From Flagellimonas pelagia (GTDB lineage Bacteria; Bacteroidota; Bacteroidia; Flavobacteriales; Flavobacteriaceae): a stretch of DNA of 64,000 nucleotides. The notes beneath the pieces are model-generated. The model had not been told where the DNA came from, ran no database searches, and was given only the letters and a program-made list of their open reading frames with translations. Of this stretch, positions 51,674-60,939 are shown piece after piece. How positions within the stretch are numbered: position 1 is the stretch's first letter; every line of letters starts with the position of its first letter. Location: the NCBI RefSeq assembly GCF_003584135.1, contig NZ_QXFI01000025.1, positions 62,001-126,000 on the forward strand, read 5' to 3'. Position numbers and translations under genes: made by a program.

Positions 51674-54004
51674 CTAAAAATCCAATCCGTCCAAATCGTC
51701 TTCGGTATCCAAATCGTCCTCGTTTTGTTGGGCCTCCTTGGAACAATCTACATTGATGGACATCTCCTCCGGTACCTCAAAAGCATCAGTAGACACGCCC
51801 AAATCTTTGTTCGCATAGTTTTTCTTCATGTACAAGGCCCATATGGGAAGTGCCATCGTGGCTCCTTGTCCATAGAGAAGTCGGTCAAAGTGGATGGCTC
51901 GTTCTTCACCGCCTACCCATACTCCCGTGACCAAATTGGGCACCATGCCCATAAACCAACCATCACTTTGGTTTTGGGTCGTACCCGTTTTTCCTGCAAT
52001 GGGATTGTTCAATTCATATGGGTATCCTGTCATGACTTCCTTGTACATGGTTTGGTTCTTGCCATAGGTGTGTCTTAACCTACCCCCAGAGCCATATTGA
52101 GTAACCCCTTCCATCAAATTTACCATGGCATAGGCCACATCCTTGCTCAACACATCTTTGGTTTCTGGAGTATATTCGTAAAGCACCGTACCATTCTTGT
52201 CCTCAATACGGGTTACCATCACAGGTTTCACATACACCCCTTGGTTGGCAAAAGTGCCATAGGCCCCAACCATTTCATATACATTGATATCCAACGTTCC
52301 CAAGGCAATGGAAGGCACTTCAGGGATGTCTTTGGTAATGCCCATATTCCTGGCTATGGAGACTACGGAACCCGGACCTACCCTATCGATCAATTGGGCG
52401 GTAACGGAGTTCACTGAGTTGGCCAGAGCACTTTTCAACGTCATATTATCGCCAGAATAGGTGCCATCGGAATTTTTGGGACACCAAGCATCAATATTTC
52501 CATGCTTGCCCGGTTCAATACAATATTGATTGTCGGGTAAGGTATAGCATGGTGAATAGCGTAGCTGGTCAATGGCCGCGGCGTACACAAAAGGTTTAAA
52601 GGTAGACCCTGCTTGTCTTGCTCCTTGGATGACATTGTCATACTGAAAATGCTTATAGTCAATGCCTCCGACCCACGCCTTCACATGTCCGGTTTGGGGT
52701 TCCATGGACATCATGGCCGTCCTGAGGAATGTTTTATAATATCGGATAGAATCCAATGGGGTCATGGTCGTATCTTTTTCATAGGAATCACTGTTCCAGT
52801 CAAAAACGGTCATTTCCGTTTTTTTGTGGAAAGTGGCCTCAATCTCTTTTTCTGAAAGACCCTGCTGTTTTAATAAACGCCATCTTGGGGAGCTTTTCAT
52901 TGCCCTTTCCATTATAGTGTCTATGGCTCCTTTGGTCAAATCCAAGAAGGGAGCGGTAGGGTTTCGTTTAGGTGTATTTTGGTTGAAGAACTCGGCCTGT
53001 AAATTTTTCATATGTTCCTGAACAGCTTCCTCTGCATTACGTTGCATGCGGGAATCCACAGTGGTATACACTTTTAGCCCATCCAAGTAAATGTTCCATT
53101 TTTCGCCATCAGGTTTGGGATTGTCATTTACCCAACCGTTCAACCAACGCTGTAGGTACATCCTAAAATAAGTAGCCAATCCTTCTCGGTGGGATTCCGG
53201 ATTAAAGTTGATCTTCATTTCCAGTTTTTGGAGAGAATCCTTTTCCTGATCGGTGATATACCCGTATTTAGCCATCTGTGCCAAAACGGTGTTCCTTCGA
53301 TCCAATACCAGTTGTTCTCTGCGCATAGGATTGTAGTAGGATGAGTTTTTGAGCATCCCGACCAGCACGGCCGATTCTTCTGTACGAAGCTCGGAAGGCT
53401 CCTTCCCAAAATAAATCCTGGCCGCGGAACGTATCCCATCTGCATTATAGTTGAAATCATAGATGTTGAGGTACATGGCTATGATCTCCTCTTTGGTGTA
53501 ATTGCGTTCCAAACGAGTGGCGATTACCCATTCTTGTATTTTTTGAAGGATGGCATTCGTAGTACTTTCCTTATCCCTTACCCCAATAAAAAGTTGTCTT
53601 GCCAACTGTTGTGATATGGTACTGGCCCCACCCTTTGTCCCCAAATAGGCCAGTGCCCTTATAAATCCACGGGCGTCAATACCGGAGTGGTCGTAGTATC
53701 TGGCATCTTCAGTGGCCACCAAGGCATTCACTAGGTTTTTTGGCAAGTTTTCATAGGCAATAGGGGTACGGTTGTCATCCAAATAAAGCTTACCTAAAGT
53801 TTCCCCATCGGATGAGATGAATTCAGTTGCCAAATTGGTCTCGGGATTTTCCAAGCGTTCAAAAGTGGGCATCTCTCCGAAGACCCCCCATGAGGCCAGT
53901 AGAAAAACAAGTACTACAGAAAGTACTCCCACCCCGAAAAGAATCCAAAACCATTTGATGAACTTACCGAAGCTTTGCTGCTGTTTTTGACCAGTCTTTG
54001 CCAT
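51674..54004 (-). CDS. Penicillin-binding protein 1A (bifunctional class A PBP)
   Basis: Peptidoglycan synthase of 776 residues. One N-terminal transmembrane helix (about 16-37) precedes the glycosyltransferase domain (EDARYYDHSGID with the catalytic Glu, GGASTISQQLARQLF) and the transpeptidase domain with STFK (about 466), SVN and KTGTTQNQSDGWF. The C-terminus is an acidic Asp/Glu tail. It polymerises and cross-links the cell wall. Its ATG overlaps the gldH stop by one base (TAATG), so translation is coupled. Confidence 0.96.
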   Translation of the reverse strand: MAKTGQKQQQSFGKFIKWFWILFGVGVLSVVLVFLLASWGVFGEMPTFERLENPETNLATEFISSDGETLGKLYLDDNRTPIAYENLPKNLVNALVATEDARYYDHSGIDARGFIRALAYLGTKGGASTISQQLARQLFIGVRDKESTTNAILQKIQEWVIATRLERNYTKEEIIAMYLNIYDFNYNADGIRSAARIYFGKEPSELRTEESAVLVGMLKNSSYYNPMRREQLVLDRRNTVLAQMAKYGYITDQEKDSLQKLEMKINFNPESHREGLATYFRMYLQRWLNGWVNDNPKPDGEKWNIYLDGLKVYTTVDSRMQRNAEEAVQEHMKNLQAEFFNQNTPKRNPTAPFLDLTKGAIDTIMERAMKSSPRWRLLKQQGLSEKEIEATFHKKTEMTVFDWNSDSYEKDTTMTPLDSIRYYKTFLRTAMMSMEPQTGHVKAWVGGIDYKHFQYDNVIQGARQAGSTFKPFVYAAAIDQLRYSPCYTLPDNQYCIEPGKHGNIDAWCPKNSDGTYSGDNMTLKSALANSVNSVTAQLIDRVGPGSVVSIARNMGITKDIPEVPSIALGTLDINVYEMVGAYGTFANQGVYVKPVMVTRIEDKNGTVLYEYTPETKDVLSKDVAYAMVNLMEGVTQYGSGGRLRHTYGKNQTMYKEVMTGYPYELNNPIAGKTGTTQNQSDGWFMGMVPNLVTGVWVGGEERAIHFDRLLYGQGATMALPIWALYMKKNYANKDLGVSTDAFEVPEEMSINVDCSKEAQQNEDDLDTEDDLDGLDF

Positions 54005-54495
54005 TATTTATTGGGTGCTTTTTCTATTTCCAAACCAACATCCGTTACGCCTTCCAAAATGTGAAGACCTTCCACAACGCCATTTTTTCTCATGGCATGT
54101 GATACGGTAACCTTATATACGCCTGTTTCTGGAAAAACGATGTTTTCCTTGAACCAAAGTTTATTTTCCTTGACACTTCCCATTCCTTTTCCCAACCATT
54201 CGCCAGAAGGTTCTGCCATTTTATATTCCAGGGTATCCTTTGTGGCGTTGCCACTTGGATATTCTAACTCCGCAATCAGGAATAAATTGCTGAAAGAATA
54301 AGAATCATCATTTCTGATGTCCAAAAACATGTTGTAGGTAGCCGTGGAATCAAGTTTGGAAAATTCGAATTGCACAGGTTCGTCCATCTGCCATTTGCCA
54401 TCTTTAATGGGTTTGTATTCGGAATGAACCAAAAGGTCATTGCATGAAAACAGTGTAATGATAACCAGCAGTAAAACCAGTACCTTATTTTGCAT
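54004..54495 (-). CDS. gldH: Gliding motility lipoprotein GldH
   Basis: Lipoprotein of 163 residues (lipobox LFSC, Cys18) from the ATG at 54495. It matches GldH, required for gliding motility in Flavobacterium johnsoniae and associated with the Gld/T9SS machinery. The gene overlaps ricT by 11 bp and the PBP gene by 1 bp, a conserved flavobacterial arrangement. Its presence agrees with the T9SS domain found on the subtilase at 388. Confidence 0.93.
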   Translation of the reverse strand: MQNKVLVLLLVIITLFSCNDLLVHSEYKPIKDGKWQMDEPVQFEFSKLDSTATYNMFLDIRNDDSYSFSNLFLIAELEYPSGNATKDTLEYKMAEPSGEWLGKGMGSVKENKLWFKENIVFPETGVYKVTVSHAMRKNGVVEGLHILEGVTDVGLEIEKAPNK

Positions 54496-55648
54496 TGGAA
54501 GATGCTTTTGATTTGGATTTTCTACGATTCTTGTTGTTCCTGCGCTTTTTCTTCTTCGGTCTATCAAAACGTGTTAAGCTGTCTTGGCCAACTACATTCT
54601 CGAATGTGGCCTTCTCTTCATCGACATTATCATTGGCATAATCCTCCAAGCTGTCGATTTTCTCGTTGTTCTTGTTGAGTTCCAAAATTTCCAACACCTG
54701 CTCTTTGGAAAGTGCATGCCAAGTTGCCGGGTCATCTTTGTAGGAGAACCAGAGGGTTTCCTTGAAAATGTCCGCTTTTTGACAGAAGGCGAGTCCTTTT
54801 TTGGTCATAATCTTGCTATCCTGCGGCGGAAAATCCTGCAACGCCTCCAAATACATGTCCAGTTCGTAATTGAGGCAACATTTGAGCTTGCCACATTGTC
54901 CGGCCAATTTTTGTGGATTTAGGGCCAATTGCTGATACCTTGCAGATGCCGTGCTCACCGATCTAAAATCCGAAAGCCAAGTGGAACAGCACAATTCACG
55001 ACCACAGGAACCGATTCCCCCCAAACGCTGGGCCTCTTGTCGGTACCCAATTTGGCGCATCTCGATTCGAATTCCAAAGGCTTTGGCCATGTCCTTGATC
55101 AGTTGTCTAAAATCGACCCGATCCTCTGCGGTGTAGTAAAAGGTTGCCTTGGACCCATCTCCCTGGAACTCCACATCACTGAGTTTCATCTCCAGCTTAA
55201 GGGCAATGGCAATTTCGCGCGACCGTTTTTTGATTTCTTCTTCCCGATCTCGGCACTTTTGCCAAATATCGATATCACGTTGGCTGGCTTTTCTGTAGAT
55301 TTTTGGAAGGGTCTTATCGTCCGGGGAAACTTTTTTTCGTTTCATCTGAACCCTAACCAGTTCACCGGTAAGGGTCACGACACCCACATCGTGCCCTGAC
55401 TTGGCCTGCGTGGCCACCACATCGCCAATACACAATGGGATGTTTTCCGGGTTCCTATAAAATTCCTTTCTACTGTTCTTGAAACGCACCTCAACACAGT
55501 CAAAAGGAGTTTGACCGTTGGGCAACGACATATTGGAAAGCCAGTCAAAGACCGTCAGCTTGTTACAACCATCAGTGCCGCAAGTACCATTGTTCTTGCA
55601 ACCACGCGGTTGTCCATCCTTCCCGGTTGAACAACTGCTACACGCCAT
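54485..55648 (-). CDS. ricT: RicT/YaaT-family PSP1-domain protein
   Basis: Protein of 387 residues. The Cys-rich N-terminus (MACSSCSTG, then CKNNGTCGTDGC) may hold a metal or Fe-S cluster; the PSP1 domain follows with GIGSCGRELCCSTWL and KLAGQCGKLKCCLNYE. In Bacillus the RicAFT complex supports mRNA maturation and carries Fe-S clusters; the flavobacterial role is unknown. The C-terminus is strongly basic (KKKRRNNKNRRKSKSK), suggesting RNA contact. The ATG at 55648 is chosen over an upstream in-frame start lying in the promoter. Confidence 0.9.
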   Translation of the reverse strand: MACSSCSTGKDGQPRGCKNNGTCGTDGCNKLTVFDWLSNMSLPNGQTPFDCVEVRFKNSRKEFYRNPENIPLCIGDVVATQAKSGHDVGVVTLTGELVRVQMKRKKVSPDDKTLPKIYRKASQRDIDIWQKCRDREEEIKKRSREIAIALKLEMKLSDVEFQGDGSKATFYYTAEDRVDFRQLIKDMAKAFGIRIEMRQIGYRQEAQRLGGIGSCGRELCCSTWLSDFRSVSTASARYQQLALNPQKLAGQCGKLKCCLNYELDMYLEALQDFPPQDSKIMTKKGLAFCQKADIFKETLWFSYKDDPATWHALSKEQVLEILELNKNNEKIDSLEDYANDNVDEEKATFENVVGQDSLTRFDRPKKKKRRNNKNRRKSKSKASSNAK

Positions 55649-55672
55649 ATTTTGTATCTTGATTGGGGTCTC

Positions 55673-55680
55673 CAAAATTA
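55673..55680 (-). promoter_or_regulatory. Putative ricT operon -7 element
   Basis: Minus strand TAATTTTG, an exact TAnnTTTG match 24 nt upstream of the ricT ATG. No clear -33. Confidence 0.45.
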
Positions 55681-55879
55681 ACTGTAAGAAACAAAACATT
55701 TCGTAACAGTCTACTATTCAAAAGTTTAGTTTTGATGTCGATTGCTCATTCGACCATGTCTCGGGTCTCAACCCACCATGACATTCAAACACTTTACCCT
55801 TTGTTTTTGGCCTACCCCAATAGGGTTCATAAATAATTCTTATGGTAAATATAGTACAATTTATAGCAGCGGTGAAATG

Positions 55880-56911
55880 CTACCTCTTGTATTTCAAAAC
55901 GGGGGAACGGCCCTTTTTGAATATTTTATTGCTCGCTCCCTTGCCCTTGCGCAATCGTTTTTGTTCCTCAATGGGCAGGGCATGTATTTCTTGGCATTCC
56001 ACGGAACAACATTGGTCCATGGCCTCCGCACATTCCTCGCATTGTATGAACAGTAGATGACAGGCTTCGTTGGCACAGTTTACATGGGTGTCGCAGGGTT
56101 TCCCACATTGGTGGCAATGGGATATCACATCCTCGGAGATGCGCTCTCCCCTTCGGTGGTCAAAAACAAAGTTCTTGCCCAAGAACTTGTTTTCTAGATT
56201 CTGATCTCTTACTTGGCGGGTGTACTCAATGATTCCACCTTCCAACTGATAAACATTTTTGAAGCCTTTATGCTTGTAATAGGCACTTGCCTTTTCACAT
56301 CTAATGCCCCCCGTACAGTACATGACCAGTTTTTTATCTTCTTTGTGTTCCGCTAGGTCCTTTTCAATAATATCCAAAGAGTCCCTAAAGGTGTCCACAT
56401 CGGGGGTAATGGCATTTTTAAAATGGCCAATTTCACTTTCGTAGTGATTTCGCATGTCCACCAAAACGGTATCGGGGTCTTCTATCAACCTGTTGAATTC
56501 TTCGGCACCCACATGGATTCCCTTGTTAGTCACATCAAAAGTGGCATCGTTAAGGCCATCGGCCACAATTTTCTTGCGCACCTTGACCTTCAATTTTAAA
56601 AAGGATTTATTGTCCTGTTCAATGGCAATGTTCAGCCTTACATTTTCCAAAAAACTGATACTATCCAAATGGTTTTTGAAACCCTCAAAATTTTCGGCAG
56701 GTACCGAAAGTTGGGCATTGATTCCCTCATGTGCCACATAAATGCGTCCAAGAACCTCCATTTCGTTCCAAGTGATGAAAAGGTGGTTCCTTAAAATATG
56801 AGGGTTGCCAATGTGTGCATATTTATAGAAAGAGATGGTGAGCCGATCCTTGCCGGCTTCCTCAATGAGCTTTTCCCTTTCTTTTGCACTTAAGGTATTG
56901 TACAGTTGCAT
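55880..56911 (-). CDS. trhO: tRNA uridine(34) hydroxylase TrhO (rhodanese-like)
   Basis: Enzyme of 343 residues that makes 5-hydroxyuridine at tRNA position 34 using O2. Three parts: an N-terminal acylphosphatase-like domain, a rhodanese domain with the active Cys in MYCTGGIRCEKA, and a C-terminal Cys-rich region (CHQCGKPCDTHVNC, CEECAEAMDQCC) that likely binds zinc. Length and order fit the YceA/TrhO family. ATG at 56911. Confidence 0.93.
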   Translation of the reverse strand: MQLYNTLSAKEREKLIEEAGKDRLTISFYKYAHIGNPHILRNHLFITWNEMEVLGRIYVAHEGINAQLSVPAENFEGFKNHLDSISFLENVRLNIAIEQDNKSFLKLKVKVRKKIVADGLNDATFDVTNKGIHVGAEEFNRLIEDPDTVLVDMRNHYESEIGHFKNAITPDVDTFRDSLDIIEKDLAEHKEDKKLVMYCTGGIRCEKASAYYKHKGFKNVYQLEGGIIEYTRQVRDQNLENKFLGKNFVFDHRRGERISEDVISHCHQCGKPCDTHVNCANEACHLLFIQCEECAEAMDQCCSVECQEIHALPIEEQKRLRKGKGASNKIFKKGRSPVLKYKR

Positions 56912-56954
56912 GCTATATCAATAATTTAAGTTAAAGAATGGATGATTTCCGGCA

Positions 56955-56962
56955 CAAAGATA
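56955..56962 (-). promoter_or_regulatory. Putative trhO -7 element
   Basis: Minus strand TATCTTTG, exact TAnnTTTG match, 43 nt upstream of the trhO start. Confidence 0.45.
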
Positions 56963-56987
56963 AGCATTCGGGATCGGGAGAAAATAA

Positions 56988-57010
56988 GCGGGCCCCAATT
57001 TGGGGTCCGC
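56988..57010. repeat. GC-rich palindrome between trhO and recA
   Basis: GCGGGCCCC-AATTT-GGGGTCCGC forms a 9-bp stem with one G-T wobble. Neither strand has a clear T-tract. It stands in the divergent gap, where a terminator would not be expected. Confidence 0.6.
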
Positions 57011-57188
57011 CTACGTTGTTGAGGTCTTTTTCAAAGCTAAATTTCTTCCCACCCTGTATTTGCGAGCTTGGCACAGCTCTATAAATATTGAGTTAGTACC
57101 CGTTAGATACGATGTTATTAAAAAGGTTGCGTGCCTTTTGCCGTATGTAGAAAGAAATGGTATTTTAGCCTTCCTAATCATTTGAACC

Positions 57189-58196
57189 ATGAGCAACGAG
57201 AAAGAAGCGAAATTAAAGGCCCTGAAACTAACCCTGGACAAGTTGGACAAGACTTATGGCAAAGGGGCGGTAATGAAAATGGGCGATAGTGTAGTTGAGG
57301 ATGTCGAGGTCATCTCTTCGGGCTCGTTGGGATTGGATATTGCTTTGGGCGTGGGAGGTTATCCGAGAGGAAGAATCATTGAAATCTATGGTCCGGAGTC
57401 TTCTGGTAAGACCACCCTTACCCTACATGCCATTGCCGAAGCGCAAAAAGCTGGTGGCTTTGCCGCCTTTATTGATGCGGAACATGCCTTTGATCGATTT
57501 TATGCCCAAAAATTAGGGGTCGATATCGACAACCTGATCATATCACAACCCGATCATGGGGAGCAAGCCTTGGAAATTGCCGATAATTTAATCCGCTCGG
57601 GAGCCATTGATATTGTCATCATCGATTCCGTTGCTGCATTGACACCAAAGAGTGAGATCGAGGGGGAGATGGGAGATTCCAAAATGGGCCTTCACGCCAG
57701 GTTGATGTCACAGGCGTTGCGAAAATTGACCTCCACCATCAGCAAGACCAAGTGTACCGTTATCTTTATCAACCAATTGCGTGAAAAAATTGGTGTAATG
57801 TTCGGAAACCCAGAAACGACCACTGGTGGTAATGCCCTTAAATTCTACGCCTCTGTAAGATTGGATATTAGAAGGTCTACCCAGATCAAGGACACGGACG
57901 GGGAGGTACAAGGAAATAAAACCCGAGTAAAGGTGGTCAAGAACAAAGTGGCCCCGCCGTTCAAAACTGCCGAATTCGACATTATGTATGGCGAAGGCAT
58001 TTCAAAAATCGGGGAAATTCTGGATTTGGGGGTGGCTTACGAAATCGTAAAAAAAAGCGGTTCTTGGTTCAGTTACGGTGACACCAAATTGGGCCAGGGC
58101 AGGGATGCCGTAAAAGCCCTTTTATTGGACAACCCCGAACTGTCCGATGAGTTGGAGAGCAAAATCAAAGAGGCCATTACTGCCGTCAAGGCGTAA
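57189..58196 (+). CDS. recA: RecA recombinase
   Basis: Recombinase of 335 residues acting in homologous recombination and SOS induction. Walker A is GPESSGKTT (about 66-74); the L1/L2 regions and [29 protein letters not shown] are canonical. The C-terminal domain is intact with a short acidic end. No LexA-type box is recognisable upstream. ATG at 57189. Confidence 0.98.
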   Translation: MSNEKEAKLKALKLTLDKLDKTYGKGAVMKMGDSVVEDVEVISSGSLGLDIALGVGGYPRGRIIEIYGPESSGKTTLTLHAIAEAQKAGGFAAFIDAEHAFDRFYAQKLGVDIDNLIISQPDHGEQALEIADNLIRSGAIDIVIIDSVAALTPKSEIEGEMGDSKMGLHARLMSQALRKLTSTISKTKCTVIFINQLREKIGVMFGNPETTTGGNALKFYASVRLDIRRSTQIKDTDGEVQGNKTRVKVVKNKVAPPFKTAEFDIMYGEGISKIGEILDLGVAYEIVKKSGSWFSYGDTKLGQGRDAVKALLLDNPELSDELESKIKEAITAVKA

Positions 58197-58293
58197 AGCT
58201 GATTCCATTTTTGGGCGAATAGACATTTGGTTCTGAAAATCCTACGCAACCCTTGCCACTACTGCACATCTAGGGAATAAAAAGGATTAGATT

Positions 58294-58734
58294 ATGAAAA
58301 AAGTGTTAATGCCCATATTATTGTTTGTGGCATGCTCATGGTTCAGCTCATGTAATCTGGATGATGATTCCCCCAATTTTTACTTCACCGCCCTTAACGT
58401 TGTGGAAGCCGATGTTCCTGAATCTTTTGAGTTCGGTAAAACCTATGACATCGATGTTACCTATCTAAGACCCAATGGATGTACTTTCTTTGAGGGTTTT
58501 GACGTGACCAAAACCGCTGAGACCGATAGGGACATTGTAGCAATCGGTTCTGTTCTCACCGATGAGGACAGGGCATGTACCGAAGCTATTGAGGAAGTTG
58601 TGGCCACATTAAAGTTCAGTGTGATTTATACCAACGAGTATCATTTTAGATTTTATACCGGCGACGATGAAAATGGGAACGCCACCTTTGTGGAATATAC
58701 CATTCCCGTAACAGAGGCAGAGCCGACAAACTAG
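58294..58734 (+). CDS. Small lipoprotein of unknown function
   Basis: Lipoprotein of 146 residues, lipobox FSSC (Cys20). The mature part is beta-rich and acidic, with an Ig-like look (FGKTYDIDVTYLRPNGCTFFEGFDV) and two more Cys that could form a disulfide. It lies 28 bp before the sigma factor gene, so it may be co-transcribed with it. Confidence 0.8.
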   Translation: MKKVLMPILLFVACSWFSSCNLDDDSPNFYFTALNVVEADVPESFEFGKTYDIDVTYLRPNGCTFFEGFDVTKTAETDRDIVAIGSVLTDEDRACTEAIEEVVATLKFSVIYTNEYHFRFYTGDDENGNATFVEYTIPVTEAEPTN

Positions 58735-58762
58735 AAAACAACAATCCAAAATTGACCAACAT

Positions 58763-59293
58763 TTGGATCTGGAAGAACTGATAGATAACTGCAAAAAGGG
58801 CAAACGACAGGCACAGGCCGAGCTATACCGGAGATATTCCGGTATTCTTTTCGGGATGTGCCTCAAGTATTCCAAGAATAAAACAGAGGCGGAGGATAAT
58901 CTGCACGATAGTTTTATGACCATTTTTGAGAAAATTGACCAGTTCGGCTTCCAAGGTTCCTTTGAGGGTTGGATGAAACGCATTACCGTGAACACGGTCC
59001 TTCAGAAATACCGAAAGGAACAGCACCTCAACGTGATTTCTGAAAACATTGAAGATGATGTGGAGGTCGATACGGAGCAGACCGATATCAGCCTGTCCAC
59101 ATTGTTGGGACATATACAGGATTTGCCGCACAAGTACAGGTTGACCTTCAGCCTATACGTTCTGGACGGCTATAGCCATAAAGAGATCAGTGAGATGTTG
59201 GGGACATCCACTGGAACCTCAAAATCGAATTTGGCAAGGGCCAAAACGATTCTGAGGGAAAAAATAGAAAAAACCAAAATCAACATTGCTTAA
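58763..59293 (+). CDS. ECF-type RNA polymerase sigma factor
   Basis: Sigma-70 family factor of 176 residues. Region 2 (about 20-85) has EAEDNLHDSFMTIFEKI and WMKRITVNTVLQKYRKE; region 4 (about 110-165) has LPHKYRLTFSLYVLDGYSHKEISEMLG. The start appears to be TTG at 58763 since no in-frame ATG precedes region 2. It is followed after 11 bp by a membrane protein gene that probably controls it. Confidence 0.92.
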   Translation: MDLEELIDNCKKGKRQAQAELYRRYSGILFGMCLKYSKNKTEAEDNLHDSFMTIFEKIDQFGFQGSFEGWMKRITVNTVLQKYRKEQHLNVISENIEDDVEVDTEQTDISLSTLLGHIQDLPHKYRLTFSLYVLDGYSHKEISEMLGTSTGTSKSNLARAKTILREKIEKTKINIA

Positions 59294-59304
59294 ATAGATT
59301 TACG

Positions 59305-60804
59305 ATGGGGAAAAAGAATTTAGAGCAATTGTTCAAGGACGCCTTCCAAAATTTTCAGGAAGTACCGGATGAAAAAGTCTGGAAATCCATTGAGTCGTCT
59401 TTGGACAAAAAGAAACAAAAGAAGCGGGTCATCCCAATTTGGTGGCGTCTTGGTGGCGTTGCCGCTGCCTTGGCCATCCTATTCTTCTTGATCAATCCGC
59501 CCGACAAGGAGCAAGTGGACAATCAGATTATTACGGACACGGAAAACACTGTTGAACCTACTCAACAGGATTCAACAGGAAGTGATGTCAAGGATTTCCA
59601 AAATGCTTCAGGTATTCCGGAAACAGAACGTGTGGCGGCGGGTACTTCGGAACAAGTGGATCCGGCCAAAGCATCCTCTGAGATTGAAAAAGTTCCGCAT
59701 TCCAAAGAACAGGTTGCAGGGACCAACAAGAATCGTAGTTCATATGATGCTTTGACCAATCCCAAAACGCAGGTGCAAAAAGAAAAAGACGCTATTGCCC
59801 TGAATGACAATAGGAATGAAGAGTCCAAGTACCCAGACGAACAAGTTCAAAATAATGACGAACTTTCTCGGAACCTGGCCAAGAACAACGAAGCTATCGC
59901 CGACAATGGCATCAAAAAAGAAGAACGTGTCTCGGAAACTCTAAATCAGGATAAAGAAGAAGAGATTGTTGCCTTGAACGAGAAGGAAGAGGAACATCCG
60001 GAAAAGAAATCCATTTTTGATGCCATCAAGGAACAGGATGAGGAAGAGGAAATCGTAGCCCAGAATACATCTGGCAAATGGTCCGTTGGCCCTTCCGTGG
60101 CTCCGGTGTACTTTAGCGCATCTGGAAATGGCTCGCCCATAGATTCCGATTTTGCCTCCAACTCCAAATCGGGTAACCTAAACTTAAGTTATGGTCTTAC
60201 CGTTGGCTATGAAATCGGCAAGAAACTGAAAATACGTTCCGGTATTCATAAAGTGAACTATGGATATGACACCAATGATGTAGTTTTCTCGTCTACCCTG
60301 CGATCGGCCTCGAGTGAAAAATTCGACAATATCAATTACAGCGAAACCTCTGAGAACATTGTGGTCCAGAGCAAAAAAAGTCCGGCCAACGCACTATCGG
60401 ATGCCTCTTCCAAGGAAATTGCCTTGAGCGAGGCCCCTGCTTTGGATGGTAAAATGGTACAGCAACTGGGATATATTGAAGTTCCGTTGGAGTTGAACTA
60501 TGCCCTTGTGGACAAAAAGTTCGGGGTGGACCTTATTGGAGGAGTAAGCTCCCTGTTTTTGGTGGACAATTCCGTTTTGTTGGAATCCGATGAGCTCATT
60601 ACCGAAGTAGGCGAGGCCAATAATGTGAATTCCACTAACTTCAGTGCCAATGTGGGCATGGGGCTCAATTACAATTTTGCGCCAAAGCTCCAGTTGAGCA
60701 TTGAACCCGTATTTAAATATCAATTGAACACCTTTTCCAAAACTGCCGGGGACTTCCGTCCTTTTACCATTGGCGTGTACAGTGGTATCAGCTTCAAGTT
60801 TTAG
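59305..60804 (+). CDS. Membrane-anchored protein with C-terminal outer-membrane beta-barrel, sigma-factor partner
   Basis: Protein of 499 residues. A short cytoplasmic-type N-terminus (about 1-44, with VPDEKVWKSIESSLDKKK) resembles anti-sigma segments in Bacteroidota. One transmembrane helix follows (about 48-64), then a long acidic Glu/Gln/Asn linker (about 70-245) and a C-terminal beta-barrel of the PorT/OMP_b-brl type (about 260-499) ending in ISFKF. Linked to the sigma gene, it is likely its regulator. An inner-membrane helix plus an outer-membrane barrel in one chain would span the envelope. Confidence 0.82.
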   Translation: MGKKNLEQLFKDAFQNFQEVPDEKVWKSIESSLDKKKQKKRVIPIWWRLGGVAAALAILFFLINPPDKEQVDNQIITDTENTVEPTQQDSTGSDVKDFQNASGIPETERVAAGTSEQVDPAKASSEIEKVPHSKEQVAGTNKNRSSYDALTNPKTQVQKEKDAIALNDNRNEESKYPDEQVQNNDELSRNLAKNNEAIADNGIKKEERVSETLNQDKEEEIVALNEKEEEHPEKKSIFDAIKEQDEEEEIVAQNTSGKWSVGPSVAPVYFSASGNGSPIDSDFASNSKSGNLNLSYGLTVGYEIGKKLKIRSGIHKVNYGYDTNDVVFSSTLRSASSEKFDNINYSETSENIVVQSKKSPANALSDASSKEIALSEAPALDGKMVQQLGYIEVPLELNYALVDKKFGVDLIGGVSSLFLVDNSVLLESDELITEVGEANNVNSTNFSANVGMGLNYNFAPKLQLSIEPVFKYQLNTFSKTAGDFRPFTIGVYSGISFKF

Positions 60805-60850
60805 GAAATAAAATGTTGGTTAGGAAGATTGTCCTTTAGACAATCACTTG

Positions 60851-60881
60851 AGTGCCCCGCCAGAACGGGGCACTTTTTTTA
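60851..60881 (+). terminator. Terminator of the sigma factor operon
   Basis: AGTGCCCCG-CCAGAA-CGGGGCACT, a perfect 9-bp stem followed by seven T. Confidence 0.9.
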
Positions 60882-60912
60882 TAAGACATTCATAATTAAA
60901 TTTTTATTACTT

Positions 60913-60920
60913 TAATTTTG
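60913..60920 (+). promoter_or_regulatory. Putative -7 element of the GAF kinase gene
   Basis: TAATTTTG matches TAnnTTTG, 19 nt before the TTG start codon. Confidence 0.45.
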
Positions 60921-60939
60921 AATACTAACCTCATCCATT

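Noticed and set aside
57011-57250. 79-codon minus-strand frame upstream of recA
   Set aside because: It overlaps the recA start, has no domain pattern, and the gap is a divergent promoter region.
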